A stretch of DNA of 64,000 nucleotides. It comes from Arthrobacter sp. MYb214 (lineage in GTDB: Bacteria > Actinomycetota > Actinomycetes > Actinomycetales > Micrococcaceae). Positions 23,958-33,084 of the stretch are shown one piece after another. The translations under genes and the position numbers were made by a program. Position 1 is the stretch's first letter. Every line of letters starts with the position of its first letter. Under the pieces are notes generated by a model, which saw only the letters and a program-made list of their open reading frames with translations, did not search any database and had not been told where the DNA came from. The DNA is taken from positions 62,001-126,000 of the forward strand of contig NZ_PCPZ01000003.1 of assembly GCF_002979865.1 (NCBI RefSeq), given 5' to 3'.

Positions 23958-25316
23958 CTAGGCGATCACCAGGTCCAGTGCGAAGACCCCGAGCAACCCG
24001 AGTACCGCCAACGTCGTGGTGTAGGTGGTGCGCACCGCGAGCGCCTGCCCGACATTGAGGTTGAAATACTCCTTGAACATCCAGAAGCCCGGGTCGTTCA
24101 CGTGGCTGAAGGCGATCGAGCCGCAGGCGGTGGCTAGCACCATCAGCTCAGGCGACGCTCCGGTGGCCGCGACCAGCGGTGCGGCGATGCCGGCGGCGGT
24201 CGATACCGCCACCGTAGCTGATCCCAGCGCGATGCGCAGGATCACCGCAATGATCCAGGCCAGGAACAGCGGGCTGAGATTCCACCCCGCAGTGGTGTCC
24301 GCAATGTAGTCGGCAATGCCGGCGGAAACCAGCACCTGCTTGAAGGCGCCGCCGGCGCCGATGACCAGCAGGATCATGGCCATGGCCCGCGCGGCCTCGC
24401 TCATCGACTTGGCGACCTGCGCCATGGAACGGTTGTTCAGCGGGCCGAAGGCGGCAATCGCCACCAGCAGGGCGATCAGCAACGCAATTTCCGCCGAGCC
24501 CAGCAGCGCGAGCACATCGTCGGCCTCCTCGCTCAGCGTCACGGTCATGCGCAGGATTTCCGAACCGGCAATCAGCACGATGGGCAGCAGCGCCACCAGG
24601 AAGGACAAGGCGCCCGAGGGCAGCTCGTCGTCGGCGAAGTCCTTTTCCGCGAGCAGCCCCGAGGGCATCTGCGGGTTCATCTGCCGCACGAAGGACAGCC
24701 GCGGCCAGGCCATCGCAATGGCCACACCGGCCGGAATGGCGATGAGCAGGCCGTAGGCCAGCGTCAATCCGACCGATGCGTTGTACAGCCCGGCCACTGC
24801 GGTCGGACCCGGGTGCGGGGGCAGGAAGGAATGCATGGTGGACAGCGAGATGGACATGGGCAGGCCCACCCACAGCAGGTTGACCTTGGTGGCGCGCACC
24901 AGGGTGAAGGCGACCGGCACCAGGATCACGAACGCGACCTCGTAGAACATGGTCACGCCGATCAGCATCGCGGAAATGATCATGGCCCACTGCACGCCAC
25001 GCTCGCCGAAGACCGAGAGGATCTTGCGGGCAATGCGCTGCGCCGCCCCGGCGTCGCCCATGACGCGGCCAATCATGGCACCCAGGCCGATGACGACGGC
25101 GGTGCTTCCCAGCTGCCCGCCCAGGCCCTCGGTGATGATCTCCGGAATGTCAGCGACGCCCGCGGGCTCGCCGTCCACGCTCAGCGATCCGGTGGCGACG
25201 GCCCAGAAGGCCACGAGGGTGGCGACGAGGATCAGGGCGATGAATCCGTTGAGCTTGAACCTCATCATGAGGATCAGCAGCACGACTACCGCCAGCGCTA
25301 CGACAAGCAGGGGCAT
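23958..25316 (-). CDS. gntP: Gluconate:H+ symporter family permease (GntP), 452 aa
   Basis: A twelve-helix permease of the GntP family at usual length. It begins MPLLVVALAVVVLLILMMRFKLNGFIALILV; LGAMIGRVMGDAGAAQRIAR and FYEVAFVILVPVAF follow, then LPPHPGPTAVAGLYNASVG, the hallmark segment of gluconate permeases, and FSHVNDPGFWMFKEYFNL near the C-terminus. It would import gluconate or a related sugar acid with a proton. The gene is monocistronic, and GGAG precedes the ATG. Neither gluconate kinase nor 6-phosphogluconate genes adjoin it; the idonate/gluconate 5-dehydrogenase pair at 44-46 kb could use the same substrate. Confidence 0.88.
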   Translation of the reverse strand: MPLLVVALAVVVLLILMMRFKLNGFIALILVATLVAFWAVATGSLSVDGEPAGVADIPEIITEGLGGQLGSTAVVIGLGAMIGRVMGDAGAAQRIARKILSVFGERGVQWAMIISAMLIGVTMFYEVAFVILVPVAFTLVRATKVNLLWVGLPMSISLSTMHSFLPPHPGPTAVAGLYNASVGLTLAYGLLIAIPAGVAIAMAWPRLSFVRQMNPQMPSGLLAEKDFADDELPSGALSFLVALLPIVLIAGSEILRMTVTLSEEADDVLALLGSAEIALLIALLVAIAAFGPLNNRSMAQVAKSMSEAARAMAMILLVIGAGGAFKQVLVSAGIADYIADTTAGWNLSPLFLAWIIAVILRIALGSATVAVSTAAGIAAPLVAATGASPELMVLATACGSIAFSHVNDPGFWMFKEYFNLNVGQALAVRTTYTTTLAVLGLLGVFALDLVIA

Positions 25317-25735
25317 AAAGGGGCTCCGATCTGGGGAATACTTTGGAAAGGGTGGAATCTCGGCATCGCGGGTGGCGGCGGGGGCTTGGGTTTACGTGAG
25401 CTGCCGCATATCGCCATGTGCCTGTAGTCACGTTAGTAAGCCGGGATCGCTCCCGTCCAAGACTCGATCCGCATGTTTTGATACCCAGCAGGCATCGCGT
25501 TGCGTGCCCGGGTGGCGGCCATCCCCGCGATCCCGCGACATTCCGGCACTCCGCGCCCGGTAGCGCATTCGGCTCGGCGTTTCGGCACTCCCCGGGAACC
25601 GTGCATTGAGTGACGAGCCTCACAGTAGTTGACGCGCTGCAACCATTGAGGAGCCACCGGACCGTGGACGCGCAAAGGCCGCGGAAGGCTTCCGTTGAAG
25701 CCTTCCGCGGCCCTTGGCAGCGGTGCGGTAGCGGG
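25317..25735. other. Intergenic stretch upstream of gntP
   Basis: No convincing gene. It is GC-rich and carries two similar pieces, ATTCCGGCACTCC near 25538 and TTTCGGCACTCC near 25580, of unknown meaning. The 3' end holds the terminator at 25677-25712. Confidence 0.4.
25677..25712 (-). terminator. Terminator of the tctCBA-usp operon
   Basis: ggccgcggaaggct, 8-nt loop, agccttccgcggcc: a 14-bp stem located 24 bp after the stop of the last gene of the operon. Confidence 0.75.
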
Positions 25736-26128
25736 TCAGCCGGCCTTGACGGCCAGCACCGGATGCTGCGCCTGCAGCAGGATTCGCTGGGCGTGCGAGC
25801 CCATGATGAACTTGCCCACCTGGCTGCGCTGGCGCAGCCCGATGACGATCAAGGACACCTCGTGCTTCTCGGCCAGCCCCAGGAACTCCTCGGTCAGGTC
25901 ATCACGGTAGCTGGACTCCACGATGCGAGCCTCGACTCCCGCCGTGGCGGCAGCTAGCAGCACGCGTTCCAGGTCCTCGGGCGAAGCGGTGTGCTTGTCC
26001 ACCAGCGACCCCTCGCGCGAGGAGTTCACGATCAGCAACGGTTCGGCGCGCAGCTTCGCCTCGATGATGGCCGCGTCGACGGCGGCCTGCCCTACTGGGG
26101 TGGGGACGTATCCCACGATGATGCTCAT
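25736..26128 (-). CDS. Universal stress protein (UspA family), 130 aa
   Basis: Single UspA domain. Start at the ATG at 26128, preceded by AAAGGAAAAGGAAA and overlapping the tctA stop codon (ATGA). MSIIVGYVPTPVGQAAVDAAIIEA is the first strand and helix. The C-terminal nucleotide-binding motif GLRQRSQVGKFIMGSHAQRILLQAQHPVLAV is a variant of the G-x2-G-x9-G(S/T) ATP-binding signature. A USP fused to or next to the TctA gene is a recurrent arrangement and suggests the USP modulates this transporter in response to nucleotide state, which is inference. Confidence 0.88.
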   Translation of the reverse strand: MSIIVGYVPTPVGQAAVDAAIIEAKLRAEPLLIVNSSREGSLVDKHTASPEDLERVLLAAATAGVEARIVESSYRDDLTEEFLGLAEKHEVSLIVIGLRQRSQVGKFIMGSHAQRILLQAQHPVLAVKAG

Positions 26129-27654
26129 GCGTTTTCCTTTTCCTTTACGGCCTGCACGGCCACCAAGCGGTTCTTGCGCTGATCGATGGCGGACTTGATC
26201 ATCGGCCACACGGCCACGAACACGAACACCACCAGCAGCGTTGCGGAGATGGGTCGGGACAGGAAGCCCGAGGGGTCGCCTTCCAGCACCAGCAGGGATC
26301 GGCGCAGGTTGGATTCCAGCAGGCTGCCCAGCACGAACGCCAGCACCAGCGGGCCGGGCTCGAAACCGAATTTCTTCATCAGGTAGCCCACGGCGCCGAA
26401 CATGACCACCAGCATCACGTCGAACATGGAGTTGCGGATGGTGTACGCGCCCAGCAGGGTGATCAACGCGGTGATCGGCGCCAGGATCGCGGCGCGGATG
26501 CGCAGGATCCGCACGAATACCCCGATCAGTGGGATCGACATGATCAGCAGCAGGATGTTGCCGATATACATCGAGTTCACCACGCCCCAGAACAATTCCG
26601 GGTCATTGGAGATCAGCTGCGGGCCGGGGGTGACCCCCTGGATCAGCAACGCCCCGAAGATGATCGCCATTGTCGCATTCGCAGGAATGCCCAGAGTCAG
26701 CAATGGGATGAACGAGCTGGTCGCCGCCGCATTGTTCGCGGTTTCCGGTCCGGCGACACCCTCGATCGCCCCCTTGCCGAAGCGCGTAGGGTCCTTGGCG
26801 GTCTTCTTCTCCAGCGCGTAGGAGGCCAGCGAGGAGATCGTCGCGCCGCCGCCAGGCAAGATGCCCAGGAAGAAGCCGAGCACCGACCCGCGGCCGATCG
26901 CCCCGGAGGCCTGCTTCAGGTCCTGGCGCCGCGGCCACACGTTGGCCACCTTCAGCGGGGCGGACACGGCCCGGTGCCGCTCCTCCAGGTTGTAGAGGAT
27001 CTCGCCCACGCCGAACAGGCCCATGGCGATCGGCACGAAGTCGATCCCGTCGGCCAGCGACAGGTTGCCGAAGGTGAAGCGCTCGGCCCCGGTGAAGCCA
27101 TCGCGACCCACCGTGGCCAGGAACAGGCCCAACGCCGCGGCGATGATCGCCTTGATCTTGGAGCCTCCGGAGATGGTGGCCACCAGCAAGATGCCCAGCA
27201 GCGCCAGCGCCGTGTACTCCGGCGGGCCGAAGTCCAGCGCGAAACTGGCCACCAGCGGAGCCAGGAAGGTCAGGCCCACAATGGCGATCGTGCCGCCGAT
27301 AAACGAGCCGATGGCGGCAATGCCCAGTGCGGTGCCGGCCCGGCCCTGCTTGGCCATGACATAGCCGTCGAAGACCGTCACCACCGAGCTGGCCTCGCCG
27401 GGAAGGCGCAGCAGCACCGAGGTGATCGTGCCGCCGTACTGGGCACCGTAGAAGATGCCGGCGAGCATGATGATGGCGGTCACCGGCTCGACACCGTAGG
27501 TCAACGGCAGCAGGATCGCGATCGTGGCCGCCGGGCCCAGGCCCGGCAGCACGCCGATCAGCATGCCAATGACAACGCCGAGCAGGCAATACAAGAGGTT
27601 TGTGGGGTCCAGGACGGTGCCGAAGCCGTCCAGGACTGGTCCGAAGAAGTCCAT
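26125..27654 (-). CDS. tctA: Tripartite tricarboxylate transporter, large permease subunit TctA, 509 aa
   Basis: Large integral membrane protein with about twelve helices. Early segments are GVVIGMLIGVLPGLGPAATIAILLPLTYG and GIFYGAQYGGTITSVLLRLPGEASSV, the two conserved glycine-rich signatures of TctA; the internal repeat shows FFLGILPGGGATISSLASYALEK and EGVAGPETANNAAATSSFIPLLTLGIP. ATG at 27654 is preferred to an upstream TTG because AAAGG lies 9 nt upstream. Together with the TctB and TctC genes it forms a secondary, binding-protein-dependent carboxylate transporter. Location beside glucarate catabolic genes suggests D-glucarate or galactarate as substrate. Confidence 0.92.
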   Translation of the reverse strand: MDFFGPVLDGFGTVLDPTNLLYCLLGVVIGMLIGVLPGLGPAATIAILLPLTYGVEPVTAIIMLAGIFYGAQYGGTITSVLLRLPGEASSVVTVFDGYVMAKQGRAGTALGIAAIGSFIGGTIAIVGLTFLAPLVASFALDFGPPEYTALALLGILLVATISGGSKIKAIIAAALGLFLATVGRDGFTGAERFTFGNLSLADGIDFVPIAMGLFGVGEILYNLEERHRAVSAPLKVANVWPRRQDLKQASGAIGRGSVLGFFLGILPGGGATISSLASYALEKKTAKDPTRFGKGAIEGVAGPETANNAAATSSFIPLLTLGIPANATMAIIFGALLIQGVTPGPQLISNDPELFWGVVNSMYIGNILLLIMSIPLIGVFVRILRIRAAILAPITALITLLGAYTIRNSMFDVMLVVMFGAVGYLMKKFGFEPGPLVLAFVLGSLLESNLRRSLLVLEGDPSGFLSRPISATLLVVFVFVAVWPMIKSAIDQRKNRLVAVQAVKEKENA

Positions 27655-27677
27655 GGGAGTCAACCTTTAATTGCGAC

Positions 27678-28262
27678 TTAGAACAGTCGGGGAATCGTGG
27701 TGCCGAGCGCGGCAATGAAGATGGCGTAGAAGGCCACGACCACCAGCACCGAATACAAGGCGGCAGAGCGCCAGCGCTCACCGCCCAGCCAGCGCATCCA
27801 CACGAAGCACAGCAGCAGCGCGGGAATCTCGAAGCCGATCAGCGGCATGAGCACCACCATCAGGATCAGGGTGGCGAAACCAATGACGGTGTACCAGCTC
27901 ATGGCACTGAACTTCTCCCCGTCCTGCCCGCCGCGCCTGCCCACGATGAGCTGCACCACGGCCATGACGGCGGCAATCAGCGTGACGATGAAGGGCCACA
28001 TCCCGGCGCTGGGCGCCGCGGGGGTGCCCAGCCCCAGGCCAACGGACAGCGCCATGCCGGCGCAGCCCAGCGCGAGCACCACCAGGCTGGAGGCAAGGTT
28101 CGCCACCGGTCCGGCCGGTTCCGGGGCCTCGGCTTCCCACTGGGCGGCGAGTTCCTCCGGGGTCAGCGCCTCGGGCGACGAATCGTCCTCGGGCTGCACC
28201 GGGCCGGATTCCGCGCGGGGCGCGGCGGGCACCGGCGGGCGTTCAACGTGTTTGGCTTGCAT
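27678..28262 (-). CDS. tctB: Tripartite tricarboxylate transporter, small permease subunit TctB, 194 aa
   Basis: AGGAGG precedes the ATG at 28262. A polar, Pro/Glu-rich N-terminal extension of about 50 residues, longer than in most TctB proteins, is followed by four membrane helices, with LGTPAAPSAGMWPFIVTLIAAVMAV in the loop after the first helix, as is typical for TctB, and ILMVVLMPLIGFEIPALLLCFVWMRWLGG. It lies between the TctC and TctA genes. TctB pairs with TctA in the membrane to form the transport channel. Confidence 0.88.
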   Translation of the reverse strand: MQAKHVERPPVPAAPRAESGPVQPEDDSSPEALTPEELAAQWEAEAPEPAGPVANLASSLVVLALGCAGMALSVGLGLGTPAAPSAGMWPFIVTLIAAVMAVVQLIVGRRGGQDGEKFSAMSWYTVIGFATLILMVVLMPLIGFEIPALLLCFVWMRWLGGERWRSAALYSVLVVVAFYAIFIAALGTTIPRLF

Positions 28263-28311
28263 GATGTCCTCCTGTGCTTGAAGTGTTCCGGATCAGCTGG
28301 CTGCCGGGAGG

Positions 28312-29310
28312 CTACTTGCCGGCCAGCGAGATGTCGTACTCATCGGTCAGTTCCTTGTACTTCGCGGCCAGCTCATTCCATTCGGCGGTGACTTCCTCGC
28401 CGGAAATCTCGTTCGGAGTCAGCATGTTCTTCTCGTTGAACGAGGTGTAGGTGTCCGTGGCTACCGCGTCCTTGATGGAGGCCACCAGCTTCTGCTTGGC
28501 GTCATCGCTCAGGCCCTTCGGGGCTGCGATGGCGCGGTACTGGGAGACCGGGACTTCATAGCCTGCCTCGATGGCGGTGGGCACATCGGGAAGGAACTCA
28601 TTGCGCTCGGAGGAGAAGACCACGATCGGGGTGACGGTGCCGGCGTCGATCTGCGGCTTGGCTTCGCCCAGCTGCACTGTGGAGACCTGTACCTGGTCGC
28701 CCATGACGGCGGTCAGTGCCGGGGAACCCGAGTCGAATGGTACTGTGGTGCCTTCGATGCCCGCCTGGGCCAGGATCAGTTCCTGGGCCAGCTGCGAGCC
28801 GGTGCCCACGCCGGTAGTGCCGAAGGACAGCTTCTTGCCGCTGTTCTTGATGTCATCGAAGTTCTCCATCCCCGACTTGGTGCTGGCTACCATGACGTAG
28901 TCATCCTGACTCAGTCCCATGAGGACATCGAGGTCATCGAGCGAAACCGCCTCGTCCGCGGATACCGCCAGCGGGGTAATGGTGATCAACGAGGCGTTGA
29001 GCAGCACGAGGTTCTGCCCGTCCGGGGCCATGGCCGCCACTTCTTCGGTGGCCAGCGCGCCGTTGGCGCCCGGCTTGTTCACCACGGGCAGGGCCACGCC
29101 CAGGGAATCCGCCATGCCGTCCGCCGCGGCGCGCGCGATCAGGTCGGTGGAGCCGCCAGGCGCCTGGCCGACGGTCAGGGTGATGGGGCCGCTGGGGAAT
29201 TCGGCGGAGGCCGAGCCCCCGCCGACGTTGCCGCCGCAGGCGGAAAGCGCTAGTACCGCGCCAGTGGCCGAGAGGGCGAGCAGCGAGCGGCGAGTCAAGC
29301 GATTTTTCAT
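28312..29310 (-). CDS. tctC: Tripartite tricarboxylate transporter substrate-binding lipoprotein TctC, 332 aa
   Basis: Start at the ATG at 29310 (MKNRLTRRSLLALSATG), with AGGAG upstream. Signal peptide with twin basic residues and the lipobox LSAC-GGN. The mature protein has PSGPITLTVGQAPGGSTDLIARAAADGM, VNKPGANGALATEEVA, LSFGTTGVGTGSQLAQEL and DVPTAIEAGYEVPV, all hallmarks of the TctC/Bug family. It is the first gene of the tctCBA-usp operon and is divergent from a LysR-type regulator. By context it probably binds glucarate or galactarate. Confidence 0.92.
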   Translation of the reverse strand: MKNRLTRRSLLALSATGAVLALSACGGNVGGGSASAEFPSGPITLTVGQAPGGSTDLIARAAADGMADSLGVALPVVNKPGANGALATEEVAAMAPDGQNLVLLNASLITITPLAVSADEAVSLDDLDVLMGLSQDDYVMVASTKSGMENFDDIKNSGKKLSFGTTGVGTGSQLAQELILAQAGIEGTTVPFDSGSPALTAVMGDQVQVSTVQLGEAKPQIDAGTVTPIVVFSSERNEFLPDVPTAIEAGYEVPVSQYRAIAAPKGLSDDAKQKLVASIKDAVATDTYTSFNEKNMLTPNEISGEEVTAEWNELAAKYKELTDEYDISLAGK

Positions 29311-29461
29311 GGGAAGTTCTCCTGTGGTGTCGAGTGTGGGACCCCGGCCGAGGCCTCGAGTGAGACAGCTCACCTTGCTGGTCTTGGAGTCAAGCGTAGA
29401 AACTTGAAGTGATGCATGTCCAAGGTTGAATGTGCATAGAATGATTCCAGAAAGGTATCAA
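29311..29461. promoter_or_regulatory. Divergent tctC/lysR control region
   Basis: It contains ATGCA (29413-29417) and TGCAT (29433-29437) as an inverted pair. AGGTATCAAA at 29453-29462 recurs exactly at 30361-30370 upstream of kdgD. These may be LysR-type binding elements. Confidence 0.4.
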
Positions 29462-30352
29462 ATGTTTACTCTGGACCAAGCACGCAGTTTCGTTGCCGTT
29501 GCCGAGGAATTGCACTTCGGCCGTGCCGCCGAGCGGCTGAACATGACCCAGCCGCCGCTGAGCCGGCAGATCCAGAAACTCGAGCGCACGGTCGGCGTGG
29601 AACTCCTCGAGCGCGACAACCGCCGCGTGGCCCTCACCGCGGCGGGCCATGCTTTCCTCCAGGATGCCCGCCGGCTGGTCGTGGCCGCCGAGCGTGCCCC
29701 GGACAATGCCCGCCGCATCGCCGCCGGCCAGCTGGGCGAGCTGCGCATCGGCTTCACCGCGGCCTCGGGCTTCAGCCTGCTCGGCCCGCTGCTGGGAGAA
29801 ATCTCGGCGCAGATGCCGCAGGTGCACCTGGAGCTGTCGGAAATGGTGACCGGCGAGCAGGTCGACGCCCTGCTGGACGGCGACATCGATCTGGGCTTAG
29901 CCCGCCCGCCCTTCGACGAGAAGCTCTTCGAATCCGCACTGCTATTAACCGAGGGGCTCTACGTGGCAGTGCCCTCCGGCCACCGGCTGGCCCGGCTGCA
30001 GCGGGAGGTATTGTTCGATGACCTGCGCAATGAACCGCTGATCATGCACTCCCCCACCAAGGCCCGCTACTTCTACGACCTGGTGGTGCGCCGCGTCGAC
30101 ATCGAGCACAAGAACGTGCGCCATACCGTCAGCCAGGTGCTGACCATGCTCGCGCTGGTCTCCGCCGGGCGCGGTATTGCTTTCGTCCCGGAGAGTGCCA
30201 AGCTGCTGGGCGTGGGCGGGGTCAGCTACCTGCGGCTGGGCGAGGTTACCGACGATCCGGTGCAGCTGCACGCCATCTGGAGCAAGTCCTCGCGCAATCC
30301 GGCGCTGGAACGGGTGGTCTCGATCGTGCGCCACGCGCTGCACGCTGAATGA
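29462..30352 (+). CDS. LysR-family transcriptional regulator, 296 aa
   Basis: Start at the ATG at 29462 (MFTLDQARSFVAVAEELHFG), with AAAGG upstream. The helix-turn-helix is RAAERLNMTQPPLSRQIQKLE at about 21-41, and ELLERDNRRVALTAAGHAFLQ follows. The effector domain starts with GELRIGFTAASGFSLLGPLL, and there is GRGIAFVPESAKLL near 250. It is divergent from the tctCBA operon and directly upstream of kdgD, and by position should activate both in response to an aldarate or its catabolite. A 10-bp sequence overlapping its own start recurs before kdgD. Confidence 0.9.
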   Translation: MFTLDQARSFVAVAEELHFGRAAERLNMTQPPLSRQIQKLERTVGVELLERDNRRVALTAAGHAFLQDARRLVVAAERAPDNARRIAAGQLGELRIGFTAASGFSLLGPLLGEISAQMPQVHLELSEMVTGEQVDALLDGDIDLGLARPPFDEKLFESALLLTEGLYVAVPSGHRLARLQREVLFDDLRNEPLIMHSPTKARYFYDLVVRRVDIEHKNVRHTVSQVLTMLALVSAGRGIAFVPESAKLLGVGGVSYLRLGEVTDDPVQLHAIWSKSSRNPALERVVSIVRHALHAE

Positions 30353-30360
30353 TGCACAGT

Positions 30361-30370
30361 AGGTATCAAA
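30361..30370. promoter_or_regulatory. Repeated 10-mer AGGTATCAAA upstream of kdgD
   Basis: Identical to the 10-mer at 29453-29462. It continues as GTATCAAACAATAC, a GTAT-N6-ATAC dyad compatible with a LysR-type T-N11-A site. Confidence 0.4.
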
Positions 30371-30490
30371 CAATACAAATATGGGCTTGGACAGGCATCA
30401 TAGAGGGTTCCTAGGCTGAGGGTAATACCAATGCACCGCCCCCAGCTTTCCCGCCTCGCCTGAGGCGGGAACCAGTCAAAGGAACAAACC

Positions 30491-31429
30491 ATGGCCCAGT
30501 ACACCCCCGCCGAACTTGCCTCCAAGCTCAAGGACGGGTTGCTCTCCTTCCCGGTCACCGCATTCGACGCGAACCTGGAAATCGACGAGGCCGCGTACCG
30601 CAACCACCTGGCCTGGCAGTCCAGCTTCGATGTCGCGGGACTGTTCGCCGCCGGAGGCACGGGCGAAGGCTTCACGCTGACCCCGGCAGAGGCCTCGCGT
30701 GTGGTCCGCATGGCAGTGGAAGAAGCCGGCTCCAAGGTTCCGGTGCTGGCCTCGGCCGGCGGTTCGACCAAGCAGGCCATCCAGAATGCGCAAGACGCCG
30801 AGGCCGCAGGGGCCGAGGGCCTGCTGCTGCTGCCGCCGTACCTGACCGAATGCGACCAGGAAGGGCTCTACCAGCACGCGTCGGCCATCTGCGCCTCGAC
30901 GACGACCGGCGTAATCGTCTACAACCGCGCCAACGCGATCTATTCGGCGGACACCGTGGCCCGGCTGGCCGATAACCACGAGAACTTCATCGGCTTCAAG
31001 GACGCGCTGGGCGACATCGAGCACCTGACCAAGGTGTACGCCAAGAACGGCGACCGCCTGTTCTACCTGGGCGGGCTGCCTACCGCGGAGACCTTCGCGC
31101 TGCCGCTGCTGCAGCTGGGCATGAGCACCTACTCCTCGGCCATGTACAACTTCGTTCCGGAATTCGCGCTGGACTTCTACAAGGATGTGCGCGCCCAGGA
31201 CCTGAAGGCGGTCAACGAGAAGCTGAACCGCTTCGTGCTGCCGTACCTGGAAATCCGCGACCGCGTCAAGGGCTACGGCGTATCCATCGTCAAGGGCGGG
31301 CTGAAGGCCATCGGCCGCGACTCCGGCTCGGTGCGCCCGCCGCTGCAGGATCTGACCGAGCAGGACCTGGCGGACCTGTCCGCGCTGATCCAGCAGGCAG
31401 GCATCGTTCCCGCCGGCGCGAGCCTCTAA
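30491..31429 (+). CDS. kdgD: 5-dehydro-4-deoxyglucarate dehydratase, 312 aa
   Basis: DapA/NAL-superfamily TIM barrel. AAAGGA precedes the ATG. DGLLSFPVTAFDANLEID opens the barrel, GLFAAGGTGEGFTLTPAE is the substrate-carboxylate loop, GVIVYNRANAIYSA has the catalytic Tyr and FIGFKDALGDIEHL the Schiff-base Lys. These, together with the length, match KdgD, which converts 5-keto-4-deoxy-D-glucarate to 2,5-dioxopentanoate with loss of water and CO2. It is the first of three genes followed by the semialdehyde dehydrogenase and glucarate dehydratase, completing the route to 2-oxoglutarate. Confidence 0.93.
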   Translation: MAQYTPAELASKLKDGLLSFPVTAFDANLEIDEAAYRNHLAWQSSFDVAGLFAAGGTGEGFTLTPAEASRVVRMAVEEAGSKVPVLASAGGSTKQAIQNAQDAEAAGAEGLLLLPPYLTECDQEGLYQHASAICASTTTGVIVYNRANAIYSADTVARLADNHENFIGFKDALGDIEHLTKVYAKNGDRLFYLGGLPTAETFALPLLQLGMSTYSSAMYNFVPEFALDFYKDVRAQDLKAVNEKLNRFVLPYLEIRDRVKGYGVSIVKGGLKAIGRDSGSVRPPLQDLTEQDLADLSALIQQAGIVPAGASL

Positions 31430-31479
31430 CCAGCACTGGCACTTTACGACACACCAATCAGTCGACTCAGGAGCAATTC

Positions 31480-33081
31480 ATGAGCACAACCACGCAGAAC
31501 CTCACCGGCGAGTCCATCCTCGCCGGCGCCAGCACCGAAGGCAACGGACGCAAGGTCAACGGCTATAACCCGGCGACCAACGAGCGCCTGGAACCTGCCT
31601 ACAGCCTCATCAATGAGCAGCAGCTGAAGCTGGCCACCGCTGCGGCGGCCGAGGCCTTCGAGTCCTTCCGTTCCTTGGAACCGTCGAAGCACGCAGAGTT
31701 CCTGGAAGCCATCGCGGAGAACATCGAGGCAGTGGGCGCCGAACTGGTCGCTCGCGCCATGGCCGAAACCGGCTTGCCCGAGGCGCGCCTGACCGGCGAG
31801 CGCGGACGCACCACCGGACAGCTGCGGCTGTTCGCGCAGGTGGTGCGCCAGGGCGACCAGCACGGCGTGCGCGTGGACCCGGCCCTGCCCGAGCGCACCC
31901 CAGCCCCGCGCGTGGACATCCGGCAGCGCAAGATCCCGGTGGGACCGGTCGCGGTGTTCGGCGCGTCGAACTTCCCGCTGGCGTTCTCCACCGCAGGCGG
32001 CGACACCGCCAGCGCACTGGCTGCCGGCTGCCCGGTGGTCTTCAAGGCCCACAATGCGCACCCCGGAACCAGCGAGATTGTTGGCCATGCCATCAGCAAG
32101 GCCGTCGCCGACTTCGGGCTGCACCCGGGAGTCTTCTCACTGGTTTATGGCCCCGGCGCGTCGATCGGCCAAGCCCTGGTGAAGGATCCGGCCATCAAGG
32201 CCGTGGGCTTCACCGGCTCGCGGGCCGGCGGCACCGCCCTGATGGCCGCCGCGGCCGCGCGACCGGAACCCATCCCGGTGTATGCCGAGATGAGCTCCAT
32301 CAACCCGGTGATCTTCTTCGAGGGAGCATTGGCTCAGGATCCCGTTGCGCAGGCCAAGGCCTACTTGGCTTCTGTTGTCGGTTCTTCCGGGCAGCTGTGC
32401 ACCGCACCGGGACTCGTCTTTGTTCCCACCGGAGCTGCCGGCGACGCATTCGCCCGCGCCGTCAGCGGCCAGGCACCGGAAACTTCCGGGCAGACGATGC
32501 TCACCGAGGGAATCTACAATTCCTGGACCGCTGGTGTCCAAGCGCTCGGCAGCCAGGACGGTGTCGAACTGCTGGGCCGTGGCACCGAAGGGGCAACCGA
32601 GAACGCTCCGGCACCAGCCATCTACACCGCTGGAGTGGAGCAGCTGCTGGCCAACCCGGTGCTGCAAGACGAAATCTTCGGAGCCGCCTCGCTGGTGATT
32701 CGCTACGCCGATGCCGCACAGCTGCAAACCGCGCTGGGCCGGCTGGAAGGCCAGCTCACCGCCACCTTGCAGCTGGACGATTCGGATCACGAAGCCGCAG
32801 GGCAGATCATCGGGACGCTGGAAACCAAGGTCGGGCGCATCCTGGTCAACGGATGGCCAACCGGTGTGGAAGTGGGCCACGCGATGGTGCACGGAGGTCC
32901 ATTCCCGGCAACGTCCGACCCGCGGACCACCTCGGTGGGCACCCTGGCCATCGAGCGCTTCCTGCGCCCGATCGCCTACCAGAACTTCCCGGACGCGCTT
33001 TTGCCCAAGCCCATCGCGGAAGACAACCCGTGGAAGTTGACCCGCCGGATTGACGGCGTCCTGCAGGCGAAAGGCGAATAA
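31480..33081 (+). CDS. 2,5-dioxopentanoate (alpha-ketoglutarate semialdehyde) dehydrogenase, 533 aa
   Basis: NADP-type aldehyde dehydrogenase. CAGGAG precedes the ATG. The coenzyme region has GPVAVFGASNFPLAFSTAGGDTASALAAGC and VVFKAHNAHPGTS; the general-base Glu is in VYAEMSSINPVIFF and the catalytic Cys in SSGQLCTAPGLVFVP near residue 307. DEIFGAASLVIRY and WPTGVEVGHAMVHGGPFPAT are typical of the alpha-ketoglutaric semialdehyde dehydrogenase branch. It oxidises the product of KdgD to 2-oxoglutarate. Located 50 bp after kdgD and 3 bp before gudD in an operon. Confidence 0.9.
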   Translation: MSTTTQNLTGESILAGASTEGNGRKVNGYNPATNERLEPAYSLINEQQLKLATAAAAEAFESFRSLEPSKHAEFLEAIAENIEAVGAELVARAMAETGLPEARLTGERGRTTGQLRLFAQVVRQGDQHGVRVDPALPERTPAPRVDIRQRKIPVGPVAVFGASNFPLAFSTAGGDTASALAAGCPVVFKAHNAHPGTSEIVGHAISKAVADFGLHPGVFSLVYGPGASIGQALVKDPAIKAVGFTGSRAGGTALMAAAAARPEPIPVYAEMSSINPVIFFEGALAQDPVAQAKAYLASVVGSSGQLCTAPGLVFVPTGAAGDAFARAVSGQAPETSGQTMLTEGIYNSWTAGVQALGSQDGVELLGRGTEGATENAPAPAIYTAGVEQLLANPVLQDEIFGAASLVIRYADAAQLQTALGRLEGQLTATLQLDDSDHEAAGQIIGTLETKVGRILVNGWPTGVEVGHAMVHGGPFPATSDPRTTSVGTLAIERFLRPIAYQNFPDALLPKPIAEDNPWKLTRRIDGVLQAKGE

Positions 33082-33084
33082 TCC

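Noticed and set aside
25530-25600. Two similar GGCACTCC-containing pieces upstream of gntP
   Set aside because: Only two copies with no dyad symmetry and in GC-rich DNA; not enough to call an operator or repeat array.
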